The notes: generated by a model not told the origin, from the sequence alone. A stretch of 64,000 nucleotides of DNA from Arion vulgaris (GCA_020796225.1 CM036759.1:3541782-3605781); one strand, 5' to 3'. Positions 33,500-45,345 are shown, counted from the first letter of the stretch. A program made the numbers and translations.

Positions 33500-34435
33500 A
33501 TCACAGAAATGTGGGTGTGAATGGACATTTAGAGGGATGGAAAAACATTGTCTTTTAATATAAGTGTTACAGAATCATCATCATCAAGGCAACCCTTTAA
33601 ACCTTTCCCCTTTGCAGCACATCAAATTCATTGTCTTTGCCAGTTCCCCCCTTTGTCGATGGGCTTTTATGGTTTCTTTAATATCTTGTAGCCACCCTTT
33701 TTCTTGGTCTGCTTCCCGGGCCTGGGGCCCCCCCTCTTTTTTTCTTTTCCACCACGTGACGCTTATTTACCAAAGTATGAAATTTTTCTGAAATATTTGT
33801 TTATCAGCCAATTTCTTTAACATTTAGTTCTTTCAGGATATGTATTTCTTTCTTTTTCTTTCATGGTATTCGTAGGATCTTTCTGGCATTTAGTTTCGAA
33901 GGTTGGATTTTCGTTCTTAATTTTGTGTAATGTCATGATTGCAACCAAAGTAGCCACTGGAAAAAATGCATGCTCTCAATATTTTTAATTTTAGTATTTT
34001 GCTGGTGCTTTGCCCATGTCCTTCATTGTGTTAACTTCTTGATTGCTATTGCCAATCTTCTTGAGATGTCTTTGGAGCAGTCATCGTTTTTGTTAATTAT
34101 TGAGCCCAGATATTCGTAGCTCTTAAAATTGAAGTTCTTCATTTTTTTGGATGTTCTCCTATATCATGGACAGAAGAGAACAAATAGATATATAAAGAAA
34201 AACTCAAAATCAAGAAAACTAGCTGATGCTACAAATACAATGAGAAAATTGAAGTATTTTGGACATATACAGAGGTACAAAGGGGTTGGAGACCATCATG
34301 GAAGGAGGCATTCCGACATAGGGGAAGAAAAACCAGGGAGAAGAAGGATTCAGGATGTAACTCATGATTTGAACATGCGGCTGCAGGGGCCCAGACATCT
34401 ACCTATAAGTCTTAACCCCGTCATGCCCTAGTGAC
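33500..34435. mobile_element. Nested LINE-C fragments in opposite orientations
   Basis: A plus-strand LINE-C C-terminal piece starts at about 33505 (GGTGTGAATGGACATTTAG ... AATATAAGTGTTACAGAA) and resumes at about 34150 (AGAAGAGAACAAATAGATAT ... MRKLKYFGHIQRYKGVGDHH). Between them, 33572-34145 is minus-strand LINE. It reads from SYEYLGSIINKNDDCSKDIS near 34130 to LQDIKETIKAHRQRGELAKT near 33630 and ends in a (GAT)n-like tail at about 33572-33585. The likely history is a 5'-truncated minus LINE inserted into a plus LINE. Confidence 0.65.
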
Positions 34436-37195
34436 ACATGGGGCTTGAAAGGACTTTCCATGCTCTCCGTCATTGCCTTCGCCAGACGTCAGAGATGCGG
34501 TGCCCAGTTCCTCTTCCATCATGCGCCTCCATGTTGTCCGTGGTCTGCCTTTCTTTCTTCCCTCTGGTGCCCAAGTGGGGCTATCCTTGCAGGCATTTCT
34601 TGTCTCATTCTCATAACATGTCGAGAATTTCCATCTTCTCTTTTTGGTATGTCATTCATTGGCTCTTGTCTTGTGTCTTGGAGTAGTTGGTTATTGGATA
34701 TTTTACTGCCAAGATTCCCCAAAGATTCTGCAAGACAAGTGGTGGAAAACTGACAGCCTGCTATATCTCCTTTGGTCATCCTCCAACACCCCGATCCTAG
34801 AGCAAAACTGGCAAAACAATGCTTTTATAGAGTTTAAGCTTTGTGGTCCTATTGTAGATTTTGGATTTCCATACTGGTTTCATTCTGGCAAAAGCGGTTC
34901 TGGCCTTACTCAGACGTGATTTTATATCTTCCTCTGTGCCACCATTTAGTGTCAGTACGCTCCAAGATATTAACTCTCAACCCTTTCCAGTGTTTCATCT
35001 TCTAACATTACTGGTTGTTGGTTTTCACTGTTTGTCATAATTTTTTGTTTTCCTGTGTTTATTTGGGCCTACTGTCTTTGCCTGCTGTAAGTATTGTACT
35101 TTTCTCTTGTATATGTTCATATTTGTGTGACACAGGGCTATATCGTCTGCAAAGTCCAGGTCCTCAAGCATCTCGAAAAGGGTCCATCTTTTTCCCTCTT
35201 GGTGCTTGTTTTATGGCATTTTTAGCACCAGTCAATTGTAATACTAAAAAAAAGAGGACATTACGCATCCTGTCTTACACCAGATTTTACTGGGGAATGT
35301 TTTGTTGGAATTCTTTGGTTTGCAGGAAAATCTTTATAGAAGGGGGCTATGATGTTGACAAGCTTCTGCGGTACGCCGTATTGTCTCAGTATTTTCCATA
35401 GGCTGTCTCTGTGGACGCTGTCAATCCTTTTCAAAATCTATGAAGTTGTATATATAGTCCTTGCCACTCGCTACATTGTTCTAAAATGTTACGCAGGGTA
35501 AATATATTTTCATTTGTTCCTCTTCCTTTCCTAAATCCTGCTTGCTCCATTCGTAGACACTTGTCTACTGCTTCTTGTATTCGCATTATGACAATTTTGC
35601 AGAATATCTTACTTGGATTAAAGCAACTGATTCCTCTCCAGTTATTGCAATCTGTTAGGTCTCCTTTCTTGGGGATTTTCACCAGTACCCTAGTCAATCC
35701 TTAGGCAATTCTTCTTTCTCCAGATATCTGCAAACAATGCTCTAATATGTTTGCAGCTAAGATAGGATCGATCTTGAAAAGCTCTGCTGTCATTTCATCA
35801 TTTCCGGTGCTTTGTTGTTTCTCAGGGATCCAATAGCTTTTACTATTTCTTGCTTTTCTGGCAATTTGGGGTTGATATCAATATCTGTCGGCTGGATTCA
35901 TGGATGTTCTGGATCAGGTCTGTCAGCACATCTTCAAAGTGGGATTCCATCTCATATCCTGCTCCTGCTCTTTGTCAACAGTTGTCTAGGCTGTTTTCTG
36001 CTTATTATGGTTTGTCTTTTACCTCCCATAATTGTTTGGAATCTTGTACAGTGTTGTCAGATCATGTACTTTGATTTTTATATTTCTGTTCTTTTCCATA
36101 AATTGTCTTTGTTTTCTAGCACTTCTTTTTACCATTTTTTAGTTCTGTATTTCTTTCCCCTTATCTTTGACTTCTGATCTAATGCTATTGATGAATTTTT
36201 TTTCCTTTCGCTTTTTGGGTGTATTCAAAGGGCTGGGCCCCTTATCCACTCTTTATGTTGTCCTTTACTGGTTCCCAGTACACTACTTTAAATATTTTAT
36301 ATGTGCCCTTTGATCGCATTCCATTTTCTTTTGATTTTAATTTGTTGTGTCTGGACTCTAAGAATTTGAAATCCGTTCTTTAGTTCCACTATATATTTTA
36401 GCAATCTCTCTTCTTTTAATAGGTTAACAAAGTATTCTGTTCTTGTCTTGGCTTGATATATGTTTTCTTGAGTTTAGCCTGATCATGGCAACGACAATGG
36501 TGGTCTGCCACGTCCCGCTCCTCTTTTCCTCTTCATCAAGTAATGTCCTTTCGCCATTTATGTGATCATAAAGTGGTCTATCTGGTTTCATCTCTTCCAT
36601 TTGGGGATATCCATGTGTACTTGTGTATGGTCCTGTGTGGAAACAATGTCCTCCCATGATCAGTCTGTTTTTTAGACAAAAATTGCTCAACATTTCTCCA
36701 TTTTCATTTGCAGTGCCACATCCCTCTTTCCCCATTATTGCTTCTCTGTGTCTGTTATTGTTTCAAACTTTTGCGTTTAGGTCTCCCATTATGCACAAAA
36801 CGTCCTGAGCTGAACCTTGTCCACTATTTTCCCGTAACCTTCTATAAAATGTGTTTTGTCTCTTCTTCAGCTTCGTTAGTGGGTGCATAGCATTGAATGA
36901 TAGTTAGCTTTCCTTGTTTCCATTAAATCCGGCTTTCAACAATCTTTCATTAATCGGGTGCCACTCTAAGAGATGTTTATTCAATCCTTTCCTTATTATT
37001 AGTGCAACTCCTGCTGAATGATTCCCGTCGTCTCTTCCTGAGTATAAGATGGTTTCCCTGTTCTAGTTGTCGTCTGTCCCAAAACCTGTCCATCTACTTT
37101 CCTTTTACCCTAGAATGTGCAATTTATAGTGTTGCATCTCTTTTACCACCTGTGATGTCTTTGTGGTCTCCAACATTGTTCTGACGTTCCCGAAT
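34430..37195 (-). mobile_element. RTE-like LINE, near full length but broken (endonuclease, reverse transcriptase, C-terminus)
   Basis: About 2.77 kb on the minus strand in the normal domain order. The endonuclease start NVRTMLE lies at about 37168-37189, followed by KEMQHYKLHILG and SRWTG. GKEGCGTANENGEMLSNFC lies near 36700. The reverse transcriptase includes KGDLTDCNNWRGIS and EQAGFRKGRGTNENIFTLRN (35431-35697) and an intact catalytic LEDLDFADDIALC with FADD at 35142-35153. The C-terminal part is near 34440-34700 (RHVMRMRQEMPARIAP), ending at a CVTRA-like terminus. Many frameshifts and stops make it a pseudogene. Confidence 0.85.
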
Positions 37196-37379
37196 CTATT
37201 CTTAGTTTAGTTTTACATCCAGCAGACTTGAATTTAGCGTGGAGCTTCGCGGCTTTCCACCCATCTGTTCATGCTGACAGTGATCTAGCCTATAAAGAAG
37301 AGAAACTCCGAAGGACTGTTAGAGTATGAAAGTTCTTTCCAGAACAAACTATTTGATGATGTATAACAAGACGTAACTT

Positions 37380-37735
37380 AATCAATATTCATTAAACTAC
37401 TAATGGTGTAATCCTTAGAGTTAAACAGTTCATGAACTACTAATGGTGTAATCTTTAGAGTTAAACAGTTCATGAACTACTAATGGTGTAATCCTTAGAG
37501 TTAAACAGTTCATGAACTACTAATGGTGTAATCATTAGAGTTAAACAGTTCATGAACTACTAATGGTGTAATCCTTAGAGGGTTTAAAAAGTTTTATGAA
37601 CTACTAATGGTGTAATCCTTAGAGTTAAACAGTTCATGAACTACTAATGATGTAATTTAGAGTTAAACAGTTCTGAACTACTAATGGTGTAATCATTAAG
37701 TTAAACAGTTCATGAACTACTAATAAATTAATTTA
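37380..37735. repeat. 40-bp tandem repeat, nine copies
   Basis: Units of CTACTAATGGTGTAATCCTT then AGAGTTAAACAGTTCATGAA. One unit has an expanded GGGTTTAAAAAGTTTT variant near 37580. The stretch just before (37285-37360) is a LINE-C tail fragment (CTCCGAAGGACTGTTAG). Confidence 0.93.
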
Positions 37736-37739
37736 AGCT

Positions 37740-38875
37740 AAAGAAATAATGTAATCATTGTTGGTGAATGAAAAAATAATTGTACTCCGTGGAGCTGCAG
37801 AACATAGTGGGTTCACGAAGTGTGTCTCTACAAGATGGCATGAACAACTGCCGATGAGGGTTTTCCAACCCAGGCGTTGCTAGTGAAGAAAAAGGATGAC
37901 AGAAGTTACAGCAATCACATAGTTGATCTGTAACCAGTCAGGTAGAAGATACAATTCATCCACCAGAAGCTGTCATCTTTCAACATTAAAAATACTAAAC
38001 ACCCATGTTGGTGAAACATTGTGGATAACTACTGTGATGTTCTGAACTTGCTGCTTTTACCTCGCAATCCAGGGCGGGTCCGGGCCCTAAATGATGTTTT
38101 TAAAAAGACAAGAATGGTTCAGTTTAGTGATTGCTCAAAAAAAAAACATTGACATGTAAAATCATCTTCTTGCGATATCTCAACGACCAAATAAAATGAA
38201 CTTTATTAATAAATCGTAAACGCTCTAGAATATATTATTTAATATGTATTTTCCCGTTTCATGCCATCTGGTGTATTGTAAACACAATATGATGATGTCA
38301 CATTAAAACTAGGCGACTTTAGAGGCTGTTTAAGTAAGACAAGTCCACTTAAACTAGAATTGAAATTGTCAGCGTCAGATACTCTTAAGTACGACTCGTA
38401 AAGATCGAATATACAATAATTCGAACAACGCCCTGGAATACTGATTCATCACCGACTTAATAGATGTATCAAATAAACAACAAAGTTTTATTATAATTAA
38501 GACTCACTGCATAAATCTCAATCAACAGAAAGATGTCAGGCAATTAAAAGAAATAGAAATGGGAATGTACCCTGCGATATCTTTGTCCCCCTTTTGCAAA
38601 TAAGAACACTAAGTTGATTTTTAATCTCCCCAATATTCTCTCTCTCTCTCACACTCTCTCTCTCTCGATCACCGCCCAGACCGATGTACCAGATCTCCGC
38701 ATAAATTCTATTCATGTGGAAATCTGATTCATGCAACCTTAACATTGGTGTGTTTTACATCTTCAGCACCATTTGGAGCTCTGGTGCTTATCCTTCGGGA
38801 TTGTCTGGTTTCAGGTTTCAAAGCGTTTACTCGGGTTCGCTCTCCGTTCTGTAGCCATCTAGATTGTTTACAGTG
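37740..38875. other. Unassigned sequence
   Basis: No coding, RNA or tandem signal of note. There is a CT-rich patch at 38635-38670. Confidence 0.5.
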
Positions 38876-38879
38876 TGAA

Positions 38880-38985
38880 GGTGCTAGATCCACCCAACAT
38901 CCTTAGTCGCCTCTTTCGATATGCGTGGCAGGTAACAGTGGTTCTATTGTTTACACCCCAATTTTGGGCCCCCAGCAAAATCGAT
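38880..38985 (-). repeat. Dispersed repeat family R1, copy 2
   Basis: The minus strand shows GGGGGCCCAAAATTGGGGTG, ACAATAGAACCACTGTTACC and GAAAGAGGCGACTAAGGATG, a diverged match to R1 at 55385-55450. Confidence 0.55.
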
Positions 38986-38999
38986 TACATTTTGTGCAA

Positions 39000-39560
39000 G
39001 TAGAATATCTTGGTTCCCGCTAACAACAGATGAAATGAACAGTTTAGAATATCTTGGTTCCTGCTAACAACAGATGGAAATGTGAACAGTTTAGAATATC
39101 TTGGTTCACTGCTAACAACAGATGAAAATGTGAACAGTTTTGAATATCTTGGTTCACTGCTAACAACAGATGAAAATGTGAACAGTTTTGAATATCTTGA
39201 TTCACTGCTAACAACAACAGATGGAAATGGGACATCTCTATATGATACATCAAGTTTTGAATATCTTGGTTCACTACTAACAACAGATGGAAATATGACA
39301 TCTCTATATGATCACATCGAAGTTTTGAATATCTTGGTTCACTACAACAACAGATGGAAATATGACATCTCTATAGATAATCAAGTTTTGAATATCTTGG
39401 TTCACTACTAACAACAGATGGAAATATGACATCTCTATATGATACATCAAGTTTTGAATATCTTGGTTCACTACTAACAACAGATGGAAATATGACATCT
39501 CTATATGATACATCAAGTTTTGAATATCTTGGTTCACTACTAACAACAGATGGAAATGGG
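39000..39560 (+). repeat. Minisatellite seeded from LINE-C coding sequence
   Basis: About ten units of roughly 49-66 bp encode FEYLGSLLTTDGN with variable linkers (ENVNS, GTSLYDTSS). The YLGS-x2-T-x-DG motif is the standard post-palm motif of LINE reverse transcriptases. Past the last unit the sequence continues straight into LINE-C (39560 onward). The frame stays open over several units on the plus strand. Confidence 0.88.
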
Positions 39561-40250
39561 ATGAAGGAAATTAAAGAAGAACAAACATGACTTTACAAAA
39601 ATAAACAACTAAAAAACAGTATGAAACGGAACTGATAAAAAACAAAGATCAGAATACTAAGAGCATGCATATTCCCAGTGGCTACATATGGGTGTGAAGC
39701 ATGGACATTTAAGCAGTGGAAAAACATATATATGCTTTTGAATATAAGTGTTACAGAAGAGTCCTCCGTATATCATTCACAGAGAAGAGAACAAATAGAT
39801 CTATCCAGAAAGAACTCAAAATCAAAGAAAACTGACTGATGCTACAAATAAGAAAGAGAAATTGAGATATTTTGGACATATAAAAAGACATGAAGGACTG
39901 GAGAGGACCATCATGGAAGGAGGCATACCGGCAAAGAGAAGAAGAGAAGACCACGGAGGAGATGGGTTCTGGATATATCTGATGGTTTGAACATGATGGC
40001 TGCAGAGGCGGGACATCTGGCCTGTGAGAGAAATTCCGAAGGACTGTTGGGGTGGCAAAGTTCCATCAGGACAAGCTATTTAATGATGACAAGTAGAACT
40101 GGATGGCTGAAGGGCAGAACGTGAGGTGTGTTTAACAAGCGGGAGACGAGAACCAACAGTATGATACTCTTCGGTATCGTATGGAGAGAGACTGAGCACT
40201 TGGTCTGCCCATGCTGCTATGACGTCAGTTCAATAAACAACAACCAATAA
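39560..40250 (+). mobile_element. LINE-C, C-terminal region and 3' tail
   Basis: The plus strand with slips gives ILRACIFPVATYGCEAWTF, EYKCYRRVL, EKRTNRSIQKELKIK, RYFGHIKRHEGLERTIMEGG and RGRPRRRW, then a non-coding tail with CCGAAGGACTGTTGGGG and ATGACGTCAGTTCAATAAAC. This is the best-preserved copy here of the family also seen at 17620-17995(-), 33500-34435 and 29160-29445. Confidence 0.8.
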
Positions 40251-40348
40251 CTCTTGTGAATTCAAATATCGAATGTTAACTATTTAGAACTAAATAGAAA
40301 ATAGAAAATAGAGAATAGAGAATCTTAGAGCTTGACTAAAATAAATAC

Positions 40349-40514
40349 CTTAAAGATGGCGCCCCACTTTATGAAGAACTCCAAGAAGTGATCACGCCGA
40401 TAGCAGCTGATAAACATAGCGGTGCTGAAGCATGCTACCATGAGGTACCAGAGAATTGGGATCAACGCTGTCATGATAGCCACATCGACTGTAGATTGGA
40501 TGTACATGGCACAT
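40349..40514 (-). CDS. Exon of a multi-pass receptor-like gene (TM3 and start of TM4)
   Basis: A 166-bp minus-strand exon. The acceptor is TTTTATCAACCATTCAG (AG at 40515-40516) and the donor AAG/GTATTT (GT at 40347-40348). One leading base is followed by 55 codons, ending in phase 0. It encodes CAMYIQSTVDVAIMTALIPI, then LWYLMVACFSTAMFISCYRR and DHFLEFFIKWGAIFK. A clear hydrophobic helix spans IMTALIPILWYLMVACFSTAMFI and a second begins at FFIKWGAIF. Its entry phase fits exon 49267-49365 (CT+A, Leu) and its exit phase fits exon 28967-29144. Upstream are two short AAACATAT(C/T)AA repeats. Confidence 0.65.
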
Positions 40515-40854
40515 CTGAATGGTTGATAAAAATAATTATAAAGCGGCCTCAACTTCAGTTCTAACATATCAAAATTATCACATTTACAAACATATTTAAA
40601 CATATCAATATTATCACATTTACAAACATATTTCGTTATTATTATTTTTTCTGATAATAACAATAATTTTTGTTTTTGTGGTAGATTTTCCTGCCAGGCA
40701 ATATAAAATGATGTTTTTGAACTAAAGCATATCATGTGATATCATTATGATTATATGTCGTGACATCGTCTGGTATGAGAGGGCAATCATGGATGTTCAG
40801 CAACGAATTCCTGAGTACAATCAGTTTGGACTTTAAATATCTGTCCATAATTCT

Positions 40855-41195
40855 TCTCTTTCTCTCTCTCTCTTTTTTTGTGTCTCTGTCTCTTGTGTCT
40901 CTGTCTCTCTCTTTCTCTACCTTTCTCTGTCTCTCTCTCTCTCTCTGTCTCTCTCTTTCTCTCTCTCTCTCTTTCTCTCTGTCTCTCTCTTTCTCTCTCT
41001 CTTTGTCTCTGTCTCTCTCTCTCTCTGTGTCTCTGTTCTCTTTTCTCTCTCTCTTTTTCTCTTTGGCTCTTTCTTTTTCTCGCTCTCTTTCTCGCTCTCT
41101 CTCACACTCATTCTCTCTCTTTTCTTTCTCTTTCTTCTTTCTTTCTCTCTTTCTCTCTCTCTTTATCTCTCTTCTCTCTCTCTCTCTCTCACGCA
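40855..41195. repeat. CT-rich microsatellite tract
   Basis: About 340 bases of TCTC, TTTC and TGTC words. The Leu/Ser (plus) and Arg/Glu (minus) open frames are low-complexity artefacts. Confidence 0.93.
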
Positions 41196-41257
41196 GAACG
41201 TAATTAGTTTCGATTTCTCTGACACCTAAGACTTCAATACTGTTTAAGATACTGGTG

Positions 41258-41306
<49 letters not shown>

Positions 41307-41375
41307 CCAGCAGAACGTTATTAGTTTCCTTTCTCTGACACCTAAGACTCCAATACTGTTTAAGATACTGGTGTA
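41196..41375. repeat. Imperfect direct repeat around a (CT)n run
   Basis: GCAGAACGTAATTAGTTTCG with CTCTGACACCTAAGACT and TACTGTTTAAGATACTGGTG occurs twice (41196-41254 and 41311-41375), separated by a (CT)n run at 41259-41300. Confidence 0.85.
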
Positions 41376-41384
41376 GGAAGGCGA

Positions 41385-41833
41385 AATGAGAATAATCAAA
41401 TGCTATATATATTCTATATTAATGTATGGCTCGGAAATATGGACAATGAACAAGCAGTTAGAAGACAGAATTGATGCATTTGAGATGTGGATATATAGAA
41501 GAATAAGAGTTTCATGGACAGAAAAACAGACAAATAAACAAGTTTTAGGAAAACTAGGCATGAAGAAACAATTATTAAGAAAAAATAAAATTCAGACAAG
41601 TAAAGTATTTTGGGTAAATAAAAAGACATGACACCATGATAAAACATTTACTAGAGGAAAAGTTGAGGGAAGAAGAGCAAGAGGAAGACCGAGAGATAAA
41701 TGGGAGGAAACTTTAAGAAATGGACAGGTTACAGTCTGGCAGTGTGCAACATCAAATCGAAAGACAGGGGATGCTGGAGATTCATTGCGCTAACCTTCGA
41801 TGTGGAGACAGCACCTGATGATGATGATGATGT
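41385..41833 (+). mobile_element. LINE-D 3' fragment, plus-strand arm
   Basis: Encodes YIYSILMYGSEIWTMNKQLE, RIRVSWTEKQTNKQVLGKLG and RRARGRPRDKWEE, ending at a (GAT)n tail near 41815-41833. It meets a minus-strand copy of the same family tail to tail. Confidence 0.8.
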
Positions 41834-43345
41834 AGGATATCATCAGTAGGTGCTGACTCTGCATCAGCAATTTGCTGCAATGGACATTCGATATCTCCTG
41901 TATCTTGTTATGTTACAATCTGCTAGACTGAATTTGTCCATCTCTTGATATTCCCTCCAACTTGTGTTTTAGTCGTCCTCTTGCTTGTTCTCCTTCAACT
42001 TGTCCCTCAAACAAGATTTTGATCGATGTGCCATGTCTCTTTATGTGTCCGAAATAGTGTATTTTAATTTTTGTTTCCTGTAGTAACTCTTTACACAGAC
42101 TCTCTACACAGAATCTCGCTGTGGAATATTCTGAGATGCTATGGAATACCAGACAAAATAATAAACATTATTAAGAGCCTCTATGATGGTTCACAGTGTG
42201 CAGTTCGCACTGATGGTGGACACGGCGACTGATTTATGGTTGAAACTGGAGTAAAGCAAGGCTGTATTCTATCTCCGCTGTTGTTTGGAGTGGTCATTGA
42301 CTGGGTGATGCGAAAATGTTGCAGGGGCGAAACTGGCATCGATTGAGTAGAAAATAGTCAACTAGAAGATTTGGATTGTGCAAATGATATTGCCTTGTTA
42401 AGTAGAAACAACCAAGATATACAAAGAAAAATAGACAACTTATCATCTATAGCATCCAAATTTGGACTGCAGATAAGCTATGAAAAAACAAATATAATGA
42501 AGACACATATGGCAAGTAACGCAGATATCACCCTGGAATCTAAAATGATAAAAATAACAAGAGCAGTTCACCTATTTAAGTAGCAATTTTGATTGCACAG
42601 TAAATATTAAAAGAAATTCTGATACGAATTGACAAAAGCAACATCAGCTTTTAAAAGTCTAAATAAAATATGGAACTGCAAGTATATAGTATTAAAACTA
42701 AATTACGAATTTTCAATTCAAATGTTGTATCAATCCTAACATATGCCAGCAGAGTTGGAAATGACTAAAAGGTATAGAAAGCAAATTGAATGCATTTGAA
42801 AATAGATGTCAGCGAAAAATAATGAATAAAATGGAAGCAATTCAGAAGTGATGAAATCAGAGAAATGTCTGTCAACCACTAGTGACAACTGTTATAAGAA
42901 AGAGAAGATGGCGATATGTTAGCACCTTGATGAGAAATGATCAAAGAATATCAAAGCAGGCATTGAAGTGGAGTGCAAAGGGTTCAAGAAAGAGAGGACG
43001 ACATAGGAAGACCCTGAAACGAATTTTCCTGAGAGAGGCAAGAAATATCGGTCTCAGTTCCATGAAGGAGATTGAGCAAGTTGCCCAGGATAGAGCGGTA
43101 TGGATAAATTGCTTGCAGCCCTATGTAACATAACGGAACGAGAGGAATTATTATTATTATTAGTAACTCTTTAGTTATTACTAGTTGTTCTAGAACTTCT
43201 TTGTTTGTCTGTTTTTCTGTCCATGAAATACTCGACTTATTCTTCTGTACATCTTAAATGCTTTACTTCTGTCTTCCAAATTCTTCTTCATTGTCCATGT
43301 TTCTCAACCATACCAAAATACCGAGTAAATATTTCACTTGATAAT
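41834..43345 (-). mobile_element. LINE-D 3' fragment, minus-strand arm, interrupted by LINE-B
   Basis: The minus strand from 43345 reads SWTEKQTNKEVLEQLVITKE, is interrupted at 43160-42094, and resumes as LLQETKIKIHYFGHIKRHGT and VEGEQARGRLKHKLE, ending at a (CAT)n tail at about 41855. Removing the LINE-B insertion and one target duplication restores the VITKELLQ frame exactly. Confidence 0.85.
42094..43160 (+). mobile_element. LINE-B, 5'-truncated copy with 13-bp target duplication
   Basis: A 1067-bp insertion flanked by TAGTAACTCTTTA (42081-42093 and 43161-43173). It encodes LWNILRCYGIPDKIINIIKS, FMVETGVKQGCILSPLLFGV, LEDLDCANDIALLS and, after frameshifts, MRNDQRISKQALKW, RKTLKRIFLREARNIGLSSM and QDRAVWI, then a (TTA)n tail. 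At the catalytic FADD position it reads CAND (42377-42388), so this copy is inactive. Related copies lie at 50940-51366(+) and 25570-25745(-). Confidence 0.9.
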
Positions 43346-43535
43346 CATCATCGTTAGCTTATTAGTTATCTGTTTAGATGTGAGTAACTTACTCATGTTA
43401 TCTGTTATCTTTAGAGTTAATAACTTGCTCATGTTATTTGTTATCTGTTTAGATGTTAGTAACTTGCTCATGTTATTGAATGTACTTGTGGTCATTAATA
43501 TCCTCATCCCAAGTTCTTGTTGTGTGTGTCTGTGG
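43346..43535. repeat. Short tandem repeats of GTTATCTGTTTAGATGTTAG
   Basis: About three units of roughly 40 bp sharing AGTAACTTGCTCATGTTAT. Confidence 0.75.
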
Positions 43536-43537
43536 GT

Positions 43538-43600
43538 TAGCAGTAGCGAACTCGATCACAATTCAAGTGTACCTGGTTCAAACACCACGCCGGACAATTT
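43538..43600 (+). mobile_element. tRNA-derived SINE head, family 1, copy 2
   Basis: Has the B box GGTTCAAACACC (43575-43586) and shared upstream words (GTAGCGAACTCGATCACAA) with the copy at 1622-1690. Confidence 0.5.
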
Positions 43601-43782
43601 GGTTTGAATTTTGAAATTGGCGCCAATTGTCCTATTACTTGAAAAGATTATTTGACAATTTGGCAGCAAATGTGGTAAGCTACAGTAAACGTGTACACCA
43701 AATGTCATTGATGTCTGTGTATAAGGTCTGCCTATATAGACAAGTTGTTGACAGCAAAATTGATAAACGTTGGAGAACTAAC

Positions 43783-44347
43783 CTCAGAAAGTTGGCCCAG
43801 TGGAGAAGCAGAAAAACAAAACTGTAGGTCCTGTCGCTCCACAGATATCTCAGACAGGTATCCCTTAAACTAACTGATCTTTCATCGACGTCTGCTGCAT
43901 CTGCCTCGTTAACCATCACAGGGACATCATATCCAAGAGAGACAATCGCACTACGTGTAAGACTTTTCTCAACTATACCACAACGGACTAGAAAATTATC
44001 AGTGTTGGCAATTGGAACTCCTGAAATCGACTGATAAATATTCTTTTGCTATTTCCGGTCAGATATAAATCGTCTGTTGAGATTAGTGACCCTGAAACAC
44101 TGGTAGCCATGTTGCTCGTGGCATTATCTCTCCGTCTGAAGTCTGTGTCATTCTTGTTAATTGTCATGACATTATTGGTGTTAATGACGTGGTCTCGTTC
44201 TCTTCTTGTGAACAATTTGCTCTGAGAAACCGTAGCAGCTTGTTCTGAAGTGAATACATCCGGCACTCTCTTAGCGTCAGTATAGAAGTCATCATTGGGA
44301 CCGTCGACTACATTCGTGTAGTGGCTCTGTACTTGTCTTGAATTATT
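43783..44347 (-). CDS. Exon-like coding block with one frameshift, unknown product
   Basis: A 565-bp minus-strand block between a good acceptor (ATTTTGTGTTCTCAG, AG at 44348-44349) and a good donor (TTCTGAG/GTTAGT, GT at 43781-43782). The first frame reads NNSRQVQSHYTNVVDGPNDD and, further on, RRERDHVINTNNVMTINKND. It must shift near 44030 to continue as SGVPIANTDNFLVRCGIVEK, SLTRSAIVSLGYDVPVMVNE and RDTCLRYLWSDRTYSFVFLL. Length and phases fit a single missing base. A long polar stretch ending in a hydrophobic segment could be the N-terminal exon of a membrane receptor. Its location between exons 49267 and 40349 does not fit the chain, so it may belong to a neighbouring paralogue. I do not recognise the family. 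Confidence 0.45.
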
Positions 44348-44689
44348 CTGAGAACACAAAATTTGATTTTTTTAAATATATTAAAATAATTTAGAAAAAT
44401 TAGAACAAAATACCAGCACAATATACTGAAGAGCTGGTAGGAACTGCGAGAGATATCTAAAGACGTGGTTGTATGGGCTGGTTGAGGGCATATGCCCCAG
44501 TGGAGGTTTAAAATATACAAGAAAGAAAGACTGAGTACTTAACTACTTTTGTGTGTTTATATTGTGTGGTTTATGTGATTGTTTTAGTGTCTGTTTGTTG
44601 ATAAATGTCTTGACTTTGTATTTATTATATTTGTTGTTTACATTAGTCACATGTATGCTGATTTTGATATTGTATAGTCATGTTATTTA

Positions 44690-45255
44690 CTGAACATCTA
44701 ACTAATTTCATGTTCTTTCTCTGGGTTAGTTATTGTTATCTACTGAACATCTAACTGATTTCATGTTCTTTCTCTGAGTAAGTTATTGTTATTTACTGAA
44801 CGTCTAACTGATTTCATGTTCTTTCTCTGGGTTAGTTATTGTTATCTACTGAACGTCTAACTGATTTCATGTTCTTTCTCTGAGTAAGTTATTGTTATCT
44901 ACTGAACGTCTAACTGATTTCATGTTCTTTCTCTGAGTAAGTTATTGTTATTTACTGAACGTCTAACTCATTTCATGTTCTTTCTCTGGGTTAGTTATTG
45001 TTATCTACTGAACGTCTAACTGATTTCATGTTCTTTCTCTGAGTAAGTTATTGTTATCTACTGAACGTCTAACTGATTTCATGTTCTTTCTCTGAGTAAG
45101 TTATTGTTATCTACTGAACGTCTAACTGGTTTCATGTTCTTTCTCTGAGTAAGTTATTATTTATTTACTGAACGTCTAACTGATTTCATGTTCTTTCTCT
45201 GAGTAAGTTATTGTTATCTACTGAACGTCTAACTGATTTCATGTTCTTTCTCTGG
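44690..45255. repeat. 53-bp minisatellite, ten to eleven copies
   Basis: The unit is GTTATTGTTATCTACTGAAC, then GTCTAACTGATTTCATGTTC and TTTCTCTGAGTAA. Two variant classes (CTGGGTTA and CTGAGTAA endings) alternate in part. Confidence 0.95.
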
Positions 45256-45345
45256 GTTGTAAGAATGTCATGAGAAAATAGTATATCAAGAAGATGGGAA
45301 AATAGTATTGGAAAATATGGGCGAGAAATAAGATGGGAAATGGAA

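Noticed and set aside
40878..41207. Leu/Ser-rich ORFs at 40760-41207
   Set aside because: They translate a CT-rich microsatellite and have no conserved motif.
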